From Prostheceraeus crozeri (Eukaryota > Platyhelminthes > Polycladida > Euryleptidae): DNA of 64,000 nucleotides. The translations under genes and the position numbers were made by a program. The notes beneath the pieces are model-generated. The model worked only from the letters and a program-made list of their open reading frames with translations. It did no database searches and was not told the origin of the DNA. This document shows positions 14,701 to 26,700 of this stretch, piece after piece (the first letter of the stretch is position 1; every line of letters starts with the position of its first letter). The stretch covers positions 310,001 to 374,000 of the forward strand of contig CAJQUW010001409.1 in NCBI GenBank assembly GCA_907163375.1, written 5' to 3'.

Positions 14701-17700
14701 ACTATTGTGGTGAGCATTGATTTATATCTTTTATTGTACGGGCACATGTGATGTATAAGTCATGCCTAAAATAATGTCGTTTAGCATGTGATGGATTGGA
14801 ATGGAACTATTGTCATGAATTGGAATTGATAAGGCTTGCTTGCATTTTCACAATGAAAACGAAATTATTCTTTCACCCAGATTCTTTTCATCCTATGGTT
14901 GGGTAGGCTTCAGCGTCATGGTAAAATCTTCATTGCTTTCAAATCAAGGGAAAAGCGCAAGATTTTCGTAAAGATAGAAGTTGCGCAAAATTTTAGAAGT
15001 TTGTCACTTGCTTCAATTTTATCGCTTACACATGCAACATGACAGTGTTTGATTTTTTTTCAATGGTTTTTGCTTTGAAATCCATGAAGCAAATAAAGGA
15101 AGCATCACACCTTCACGATACTAATGATTTGAATATTTCTTCGAGTACGGAAGACGCATATCAATTATCAAAATTAAAAATTTAAGGATTTTATTTTCGT
15201 GAAGAAAAGTACTGGAAAAATTACAAGTCGATGAGCATGACATTATGACGTGATAAATATGCACAAAGAAGTTCGAATGTCACGTGTGGTGATTGGGTTA
15301 AAATGTATGAAGTAGACGATGAACAGCAACATGAATAATATGAATAATAATGAACATAGCGTAATTCGATGATTCAATAGCAGAATAGAGTAATGTCTGT
15401 CGTGGGAGACTTATACCTTTCACTGTTTATATTTTACGACCCACTCGGATTTGACCGTTTCTGTTTTCATTGAATTGAAACAGATGTCCAAGACATGCTT
15501 CCAGAAAGCTTGTTTACACTATCATATGAGTGGAATTAAGAATGAGCTCCTTAATTGTGGGAATTATTTCTTGTATAGACAGTCGTATAATCAGTCATAA
15601 GTGCGAATGCTTGCTCGCAGATCTGTCGGATGCTTTTTACAAATTATGAATAAGAGGCTCATTAATAGTTGTCCGATGACGTACGAGTATGATGAAGCTA
15701 AGGTAAAAAGGAAGAGAGAGAAAGAGTATGCCATCATTATGATTCTCATGATCAAATTCATTCTTATGCTTTGTTTTGTATTACAAATGATAGACTACAC
15801 CTTCAGCTCACAAAACAGTCTCTGACTCTATAAACAACTGTACGAGTAGACATCATATTTGTATCCCTGAAGCATGAATGAGTACAGAATTAGAGAATTA
15901 GACAGGTCGTCTCTTCTTCTGTTTGACTAGAAAGGAAGCATTGGAACATGTAACGATAATGAAATGGCATTATCTGCTGACATGATACCATAGCAATCGA
16001 ACAATGAGTAGCCAGTTCAGCATTAAACACGCCAAATTGTGCCAAGTTTCAGTGACTGTTATCAACCGGACCACACAGCAAAGAGACACAGTCGATGTCA
16101 AGTTCTACAAAGAAATTTGCCAACGTTTTTGTTCGCCTGCTTACTTTTTTAATAATGATCGGAAGGCCCAACATTATTGAGAAAACTTTTGCGCAATAAT
16201 CTGAATTCTTCGAATCTGAAGATCGTGGCGATCGGAGCATTTTGAAGGATTTCACAGCAGTCCGCAAGCGGCGCACAATTATTTTTCCTATCTCTGTAAG
16301 GCACTGAAAATTTATTTTTGCCCATTTTGTAAGTTCCTGCATGTGTCATCGTTTTGAATCAGTTTTCACTTCTTGCAAAGTGATTCTGTGTGAATGAGGT
16401 AAATTTATCAGAGCTAAATTATTAGAATTTCATTAAGAAGAAGTTAATGTCGACCACCAACCGTTCAGCATGATTGTGTCGCGTCCTTATAGGAAAAAAT
16501 ATATATATATCGATAAGTGTAACCAATATATCTTCTGCATGGTACAAGCATTAGCGATAAAGATTCTGAGAATCTAGACTTATGTAGATTGTAAACTTCA
16601 ATTTTGTCTCAATGTGCTTCAGGTCGCTATGTGCGTCATGAACCCGTTTGGTGACGACGATGAGGATTTCCAAACGTCTGAAATATTGGATTACAATCTT
16701 GACATCTCCTACCGAAGTGCCACTGCCTCTCAAACATTATACCCTGAGAATCTTGATCCCCCGACTTTTCAATTCAAGACTCAGGCAGGCAAAGAAGACG
16801 ATGGTCTGGCTGACTTTATTGAAGATATCGATTCTGATATGAACGACATCGTCCAACCTGATGAAATACAAGAGTAAGAAATCATATTTTGAATGTCTGT
16901 ATGAAGGAAATTGCTGTCCGGTATCGACAATAAAGAAGAGAGGGAAGCATATATTTTATTTTGACATGCAGTGTTGCTTATCCCATACCCACAGAGTCAT
17001 AGGTCGAATATATCATTATTCTACTTAAGTTCAAAAGATACAAGGAAAATGTAGGTCAACGGAAAAAAGGCCACAATCAGTTACGAATTTTTTGATAGTC
17101 ACGACGTTTCGGAAGACACTGCTTGCCTTGTCAAGTGAAATAAAATGGTGTCGTGCAATAATGAGTGAATAAAAAAGTCGTGTTCCAATTTCCTAACAGC
17201 ATTAAGTCTCAACTTGTCCACAATAATTGTATGAAACCCACAGGCGGTGTTTATCATATTAATTGTAAAAGTTGTCCTAAATTTTATATAGGTGAGACAG
17301 GTCGTACGTTTGATGTTCGATGTAAAGAACATGAAAAGAGCTGTCCAAAATTTTAATCCAAATAATGCCATAGCCCACCATGTATAGTCTCTGATCACAC
17401 TATTGATTTTGATAACCAAGATATCCTGTCACGGTGTAACGATTTTCGAGTTAGACGCATCATTGAATCTTCTTTTATCAGGGTCAGTCTGATGTCATGA
17501 ATCTTAATATGGGTTTCCACCAGTCGATTTTGCTGACAGCAAAGCGTGTTGTAAATAGTGTTCGTCGCTGATTGTGGCCTTTTTTCTGTTGATCTATCAA
17601 AGGAAGCGCATTTTCCTCGACTCAACCTGAAAATGTAGGTGTTGAAAGATTTACAGAATAAGACATATTAGTTAAATTCGGCTCTGTTTTCCGAATCAAT

Positions 17701-20700
17701 CCGGTCATTGTGGACCAGGCATGTTTTGCCCGAGTCATCGGGTATGCTGATTTCTGTGTGACCCGGATTGGAATATTTTCTATCTTCAAATAGACATTTA
17801 AATGTCCTGTTAATTAAAACATTAATTTCATGTCCTAAGTCTGGATCCATGCTTTTCCAGATAAATGGGTGGAGGGATCCAATAATTTAGATGTAGTCAA
17901 CTGTGACATATATTGAAAATGTGTCTGTATGTGAATCCGTGCATTTAGTCAATAATCAATAAAAAAATCAAAAGCAATGATCAAACATGGTAAAGATTTG
18001 ATTCATATTTATTATTTCTTGTTTTTCAAATTATTAACCATCGAATAGGTTATCGGTCTGCCAACTGAGCCATTGGAAATAAAAGCAAGTTCATATACTT
18101 TTATCTCCTGAAAATCCGTTAAATGTGCGAGTCAATATTTTATTTCTATTACTCCCATAAGTGCATATAGCACCGAGACAAATCTGGTTTTCACATCATT
18201 CTATACTGAACATTGGCATCAATAACTTTTGAACTTTTACGCAAAACATAAAACAATGCAAGATAGTGCTATTTACTTAGCACCGATTAGCGATCAAAAA
18301 TGATCTTCAAGGCAGTGTCTAGTGCTGCCTACTCTCACGTTGACAGGAAATTCCTTCCGGTAGTTTGATTACAATGCTTATTAGATTGGTATTTCCGCAA
18401 CATCCAAAAGTTCATTCGTTTCCGCTTACATTACTCGATATTGTCACAGTCAAGAAAGTGGCAGTTCAATTATACTTATTTATTAAACAATTACTTAAAA
18501 CCTCTTCTTTAGAAAGTCTTGTATTCACCGACATCATTGGACATAATCGTAACTTCAACCGGGGTGAAGAAGCAGTGGACAGTATGACAATCAACATTCA
18601 TTACCATATTATGGCTGTTCAAAAGTTAGCACTGCACTGAATGAATGATCACTGCCGAGACCCATTGATGCTATCACACACCATTTGTCTACAACTGTCA
18701 TCTGGTAAGCTTAATCTTAGCTTAATTCCTTTGATTGAGCTATTTGCCGTTTTTGTTTTCGCCTACTGATGACCCAGAATGAAATGCTATTAGTGCGCTA
18801 CGAGCTTTGGATGTGATTTCGATGAAACTTTTTTCATCAAACTTGATCGTAAAACACGTGGATTTCTGGCAAGGAATGTCGAAATGAACTGTTCGGAAAT
18901 AGATTGTAGAGAAGAATTAGGAAATTACATGTATAAGCCATTGATCGCACGGGATCCCGATCTCGATCCCGGTTAAAATTCATAGAGATTCCGAATCCCA
19001 ATAAATCTAATTAAATGAATATTGAAATGGATTTACAATTATGAAAATGAATGTATCCTATATGAATTTAAAAAATAACTGTCAACAAATCAAACAATTA
19101 CAGCTTGAGGCATAGTGTTCATAATTTACAGCTACTTATTTTGTTTATTTTGGCTCTACATGATTTACTGATCATGATGTTTTAGTTTTAATTTAAGTTT
19201 CAAAATATTGCCTTTTTCATAACGGCGAATGCTATTTCATAATACAGTAGTTGAAATTGTATAGGGGAGGAATAATCCCAAAACTACAATTCAACAGCAC
19301 TGTTGTGGCTTAAAAGTTAAAGCAAAAATGGATTAGCTCTGCCTTTGAGAAATAATATTTAATAAATAAATAAAGTTAACAAGTATGAATAGGGTAAATG
19401 ATTAAATTAATTTTCTTATTGCAAAAGTGTCATAGTACTTATTTTGTGCATTCAATTAAAATCGAAGACAACTTAATTGATGTAATTTTTCTTTTTCTTC
19501 AAATTAAGCAACTGCAATTCATTATTTGATCATTTCTCATCTATCTGTGATCAGACAAGATGCTCATTAACATAGGCGAAATCACATGATTTTAATAAGC
19601 ACATTTTCTAAGTGTTTTTTTGGCCTACTTTTCAAATCAAAATTTTATCAATATATGATGAGTGTAGTGCAAAAACTCACCAATGGAATTTTTCATGGTT
19701 GGTACAAGCGTTTGCGACCTACGTTCCCATCAAGAACGTTCAACCTTAGCTTTTGGTGAGAGGGGACACCCAAAACCATAGATGTCTTCGATTTAATTTT
19801 ATTGGCTAATTATTAGCGAAAAAACTACATCGAAAACATCTATCGTCTAAGAAAACAACTACCATGTCTGGCGCTCTCTTCTGTGAAAAAGTTTAACTAT
19901 CTTTTTGAGAAGCTCATGAATTAAAATTAAAATGATATTTAAGGCCAAGTCTAGGAGTGTATATTGGAATTACATAATCCCATACCTTTGAGTAGTTGAA
20001 TCATGCATAACGGCATACATCGACAGAAATAAGTGACGGTCAGTAAAGCAGACATCTTAAAAGTGCAGCAAAATTGTCCTAAGTGAATGCTGCAGCTTTC
20101 CCACGTTGGAGACATAGAAAACTATTTGGAAAGAGAAAAAACATGCATGCAGTATTGCTTATGAGGACATGCAGATAAACAAGAATTTAATTTGTGATAA
20201 TTGTAAATTCATCGATCTTTGTTATTTGAATAATCTGAATGAACATCCATTATTTCTTTTCCTGTAAAGCGTAAAACAATGCGATTGAATTATGCTGTTT
20301 TTGCAATTGATTCATTGTCGGTAGAACCGACCTAATTCAAGCACTCACATTTTGTAAGATTTTACATGATTGACTCATTTGTCATAATCAGATAACAAGA
20401 AATCGATTAAATAAAAAAGATTGATCTCAAGCGCATTGAAGATTATCATTGATTTCACTGATGTTTGTAGCTTTGTGAAAATGTAATATTTGTCTTTCAG
20501 CATGTCGGGACTAGAAATTAAACCATCGCGATTGGAAATAATTCGAGATTACATCAGCAGCCACACAAGGAGGGGGCGAAGGGTCCGAAGAGGTCCTCCA
20601 AGAATTTCTCGTAAGTTTTCTTATTGGATTTGCAAAATAATTTGATGAACACTTGTCACCTAAATAGATTTCACGCTCCATTGTGCATTGCTCTTGGTAA

Positions 20701-23700
20701 GTGAATCAATGTAATGAAATGTAATAGAAATTGGCATTGTATACCTAAGTTTCGTGTTTTGTTAGTTTTCTTCGAGCACCTTCGAGTCATTCACTGATCC
20801 CTTTAATTTAGTGAATTCGAATTTGTTTACCATCGAATTTGTTGATCTTTTATTTTTTAGAAAGATTTCGAATATCTGTTTCAGCCGAAGTCAATCTACA
20901 AGATGTACAAAACATATCAACCTAATAAAAGTAACCATAAATTCATGTCGTCCATAAATTGTCCGCATTCACAACAAATACGCTTATACATTGGTGCAGA
21001 TGCATAATTATGCATGCTTTGCATTATGAACGTAATTTTGCCAATCTTTCATGAATGCGATTAATATTGCACAGCTTTTAAGACATGGAATGCGCAAAAC
21101 AGCCATAATAAGCATGTAAAACAAAATGTGACTTAGTAGATGTAATAATGGCTACATGGTGAGCCAAAAATCAATTTCAGAATCCATAATATGGGATATG
21201 ATGTATTCGAACCTTGCCAATAAAGACAACAGATCGCAATCTCGAAACAGTGACATAATCGTGGGTTTTCATATTGCAAATATCGCGAACTCCATATAAT
21301 TTTCATTATTAGTGATGTATCTTCGTTCTCTTAAGTTTTCACCACATCAGTATGAATTTACTTAATTGGGACATGTGAAGCTTCGAAATTCAATTTGATT
21401 CGCAAATCGGCTAGTGATATTTGAAAAATCGAATTAGCTCGGTCCGGGGGTAAAAGGATTACTCCAAAAAATTTTTTCTTCTGATCCCTTTAGACCAAAG
21501 TAAGTATATAACTCTTTGCTTTAGACTTTTCACTCGATGCGACAAAGAGTGATATTGTAGTTGCAATAATAACTTTGTGATTTTGAATTCTCACTTAAAG
21601 TGTTTGGAGAGGTCAGTTTATAAGCATGAGTTGGTTGAAACAGTTGACTTGATGCTTAATTTGACCGCTTATTTCTTAAAAGCTCCACTCTGTCTATTAA
21701 TCTTTCGATAGTCAACAAGAGAAATATGAAATAATTAGTAGGCTTACTTTTAGTAGCCTAACGAACAGTGGCGGAACAAATCCTAAATTAAAATGTTTTA
21801 TGTAGGGTTTGCGAAAGCTTTCTATGATCCTATTCGATTTGAAATTAGTGCTAGTTACTTAATCTTTCAGACTTTATCCATTGTATACAAGGAAAACGTC
21901 ACAAATCTCTCCCGAAATATATAAAATGCCGAATCGAATACACACAAATGTTTAAGTAAAATATGATAAAGGTAAAATCGGCAAACGTTTCGCGTCCAGA
22001 CGCTTGGTCACTGCCTTACCAAGCGTCTGGACGCGAAACGTTTGCCGATTTTACCTTTATCATATTTTACTTAAACATTTGTGTGTATTCGATTCGGCAT
22101 TTTATATATTTCGGGAGAGATTTGTGACGTTTTCCTTGTATTCATTATGCGGCTCCCGCCTCAAGCTATTACATATTTATCCATTGTGCAATGACAGAGC
22201 GCTGGAGGGTTTTTGTTTATCGTATTTTAGCCGAAGCGCTGTCTAATGCAGCATCTTAATAAAACTTGTTTTAGTGGTACCTGAGAGCTGGTTCGCTACG
22301 CATGGCCAACATGTGTGAAGCTTCGTTGACACATCGTGCATGCTACCTATTTTTACCATTGTTGCCTATTGTAAAACGTTTATATGAAATATTTAATTGA
22401 TTGAAACATTATTTGGCTTCCAGAAGAAGCATTTTGCTTTGGTTGTGCGATTTCTGGCTAGCATCAAAATTTGAAATTTGGTTTGTTGCAAGCAACAGTC
22501 AGTCCTTAAATTTTATGATATTTCGGTTAAGTGTCATTACTTATTGATTTTTGGTAAGAGCCGATTGGTGCTGTACACTGTAAATCACACGCCGTTTAAA
22601 GAATAGCTAAAAACAACTGCTCAGCTTAACAGAAAAGTTTAAAACATCCGCAAATATTTGTTCAAAATGATGACGTCACAGTTAAATTCCGCTAATGACA
22701 GAAAAACATTGTCAATTTTTACGGATGTTTTCTGCTAAGACTGTAAAAGACAGTGAAATTAATTTTAGTTGCTTATTTTAGCGGATTACCACTGTGTACA
22801 GTACTGATTGCCCACTCTGAAATTCATCTATATGTCTACGAAACATCAACATGAATTCATGATATGATCGAAAAATTCTAAAAAAATATATACATTGCAA
22901 ATGACACTGTGAACAATATATACCATACTAATTTTGTGGATGTAATGTGAGCTACGCAGTGCACTTGCTAACATGATCGACAGACAAGACGATACAGATC
23001 GTCAAAGATTGACATGTAAGTTTCAGGAAAGTAGTCATGATGGTGGGATCCGGCATGATCCCATAGGCATGATGGCCGAACCCTGCATGATGGTGGGATC
23101 AATCATTATAAGAGTAATGATTAATCATAGAAAGAGGAGAGAAATAAGGATAGCTTCATCGATCTTTCGATTTACATATACACATGCATGCATCGAAATA
23201 TCAAAATAGCTAGAATTTCGCCTTTGAGTTAAAGTTGCCGAAGTTGTTGAGATTGTCCTAATTAAATGTTATAAGCTAACCACAAGGTCAAAATTCATTG
23301 GATTGATAAGATATTGCTCCATAAAAAGTATCACATCAAATATACAATGCAAATATACATACCACTGTTTCAAGGGCGGAAAATTATACAACTGAAAATA
23401 AGCTACGAAATATAAACTAGTAAGTTGCAAAGCAAGATGCACAATTGAAGTAAGCTCACTCAGCGAACGAATTTCGTCCAACTGGGCTATCAGAATTGTC
23501 GCTTCAATTTATCCGAGTATTAACTATTAACGTGCATGTAACGTGTTCATCATACAAATGGACAAAGGCGATCACGTCTGATGAGAGTTGATCGATATTT
23601 GATCTGATCAGCATGATATAGGCCTAATTGAAATGAAATCTAATCTCCTAAAGACACAAGGCTATATAACTCACTACTACATCGTTGATTTTGATTCTAT

Positions 23701-26700
23701 GTAGAAATGTAACTGTGGGAAGGGGAATTTCGACAAAGTCAAAATGAGACAAAATTCCCAATAGTTTTGAAGTCAACGTACTTTAATCGAAAGATCGTCA
23801 TCGGAATATCCTCCTCATATAGTGCTCACTTTTCCGAAAATATTAAAGAAGAATTTCATGGATTCCATAATCGACTCCATAAATAAAACAACTCCAAAAA
23901 AAGTCCAGTACTCGGAGTAACTCAATTATGTCAAGAAATAAATGCCTTTTATATATTTATGAGTCTGACCTGTGATGTTTCAGATACTTCAAATGGTCAG
24001 TCGCGACGAGGAGGTCTTGGAACTACTTCTGAAGACGTAAGTATCGATATATTATTGACAGTAAAGTCAAAGTTACTATTCTGATTGATATCACGGTTCC
24101 CCATATGCCTTGTAAATGGGTTCCATAGAGTAGATATATTAGGTAGAGTGGTAACTCTGCATTTATTTAATCCCCAATGTGTATACACTTTCGATTTTTA
24201 TTAAATGAACTCGAATGAGATACAGGTGGTATTGTCACCAAATGTGAGATATGCAAATCTTTGCAGTTTTGCAGAAATTACAACGGAATTGAATGATCAT
24301 AATTGTAATGCAGAAGGAATGATGGTATTTCACAGATTCCAATGACAGCCTTGGAGATTTGATGTTTGCTAAATTAGCAATTCGATGGGTTCCTATTACT
24401 TTCATGCTCAATCTCAAGGGTATTTTCTTAAGCTTGATCATATCACACGCAACCTGCCACTGGCAGAGCAAAATCGCATAATCAAAGACAATGACTTCAT
24501 TTAACTTTGAAAGATGTAAATGGTTCCACATCACTATTCAGATTCAAGAAATGAAACATGAATTTAGTGAATCATAAAATCATACCGGTGAAAAATGAAT
24601 TGAAAACTTGAAATTTCAGCCAGGAAAGCACGAATAAGATCTCGACTTTTTCATGAAGACTTCCATTATAATACGGTTCATAAAATTCCCTTGATAATCA
24701 GCTTAATTTCCTCTCAGTGAGGATGCTTTTCAGCAAGTATTTATTCCTTTTGATATCCAACATGTTTCATACTACTTATATAGGAGAGTCATCTCGGTAG
24801 TACATAAACTGGCAAATTTTGACTATTTTCAAAAGTGCTCGAATGATTTTTTTGGACCACGGGAACGTAATCTCCGCAAAAAACAGCATCTTTTCATATA
24901 AAAATTTTCACCGTATACAGATAATTTTTGAGTCGACACTCTACCTACATATCTTTACTCTATGATGGGTGCAGTTAAATAAAAATTGCAAATCTTAAAT
25001 GCAATGAACTGAACTAAATTGAATTTTCCAAACCGTTGGGGAACTTTTGGCCGACTTGTACCGGTTTTTTTCCTTTGCCAGTTAATTGTGACACGCTTAG
25101 CTTTCAATAAACAACACCACCTAGACATAATGTGTGACAGCAATACACGCGCAATCAATACAATTGATATACAATCATAATTATGTCTCTGTAAATTCAG
25201 CGGCCGTTAAGCATGCGAATTCTAACTTTTTTAATTTTAATCTTTTTGTGTTAAAAAGAATCGAATTCCATAATTTACGCTTATAAGGCTGCATCATTCG
25301 CATTATTCGTATACCTGTATGTGTGAGAACTAAACCGAACGTGGGAGAGGAACTACTGTCGCGTTTTCTCTTGAGCATTCTTCAGTTATCATACTCTAAA
25401 TCTGGTGCTGTTCCCCTATTGGTGGCAGATATCTCAAATGCATTTGACAAGTCGGCTCACACGTCAATCATGAATTCGTGTCATCGTTTTCAATTGCCTC
25501 AACCAGCAGTTAGATAGACAATGAATTTTTCGACTGATCGCCGATAATTTGTGAGATCAAATGCCGATCAATCTGATAGGAATGCTGCAACCAGTGGTGT
25601 TCCACTCGGTAGTTCCTTAGTCCCTTTGCTGTTTTGTGTAGTAGTGGACAGTTAATGGACACTATCTAAGTTCGTCGAGTGATGACAGTTTATAATCTGA
25701 GTGGGACAACTTAATCGCATTGGTCTGATAACACAGTCATCTTTTGAGCTTCACTAAGGGTTTCATTATGAACATACATGTAATTACTACGATAATTATT
25801 AGCGTGGTCGTAAAAAGGAATTCTATTTGAGTTCTGTATTTAGAGACGACTTAACTTGCTTCAGCACTGTCGATACCAATTCTGGGGAGATTTTTTCATC
25901 TGATTTGAGTTGGAATATGCTTGTCGATCATGTAATTACTCAAGCATCCATACGACTTCGCAATATGCAATTTGAAAAGCTCAGGCTGTGATCCTACTAC
26001 TTTATTGCGACCGTACATGTACTTTACCTTTCCGGTCTGTCTCAACATGATGTTTTCCCGTTTTTTTGTAAATTTCCTCAATTACCTCTTTGAAAGACTT
26101 GCAAAAATCGGAAGAAGTTGTAAAATCATCAGTGAAAAAAATGGAATCTGATCTTTTATAAATCACCAATGCCTTCAATTTTTTTGAGAAGATTGTTATA
26201 AACGATCACCATCCGTTACGAGAGCCTTTTCTCCATACGAATCGGTTGTCCAGAAGCCTATGTCCTATTAAGCGTCCCGAAACAAAAACCGTTCTTTTTT
26301 CAGTTTACGTTTTCGTTAACTCGATTTTGCAAAATCAACTCTACAGCCTTTTACATTTGTCTCACTTTTGTTTTATCTTGCTTCATTCAATTGGGCCTGC
26401 ATGTATATCAATGAAGATTATCTTATCTTAGGAGTCTTTATGTCGCATTAATTTCAACATGTGATCTGCATTACAAGACTTCCTCGTAATCATATCTTAA
26501 TTTATTGACTTTCAAGTCTTTGCGAATGAATGAAAATAAATTTCGGGACTAACGCGACCCCACTCCCATTATGTTGGAAACTATCCGAATCCGACCCCAC
26601 CCGCTTGCAAATCTATCGACATGGCATAGTGGTAATGCAGAGGAAAGATAATATGTCGACATGGCACCAAGTCTGGTCACGGCCAGAACTAGTCTCGAGG

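Larger units (their letters stand above)
20611..23983. other. Intron with foldback and MITE candidate
   Basis: Contains the perfect foldback at 21885-22141 and a MITE candidate at 22563-22812. Near 23040-23100 the words GCATGATGG and GGTGGGATC occur twice in a local imperfect repeat. Nothing coding is supported. Confidence 0.5.

Noticed and set aside
26620-26700. A-box-like TGGCATAGTGGTAATGC, possible SINE or tRNA
   Set aside because: No B-box at tRNA spacing and no cloverleaf partner sequences.
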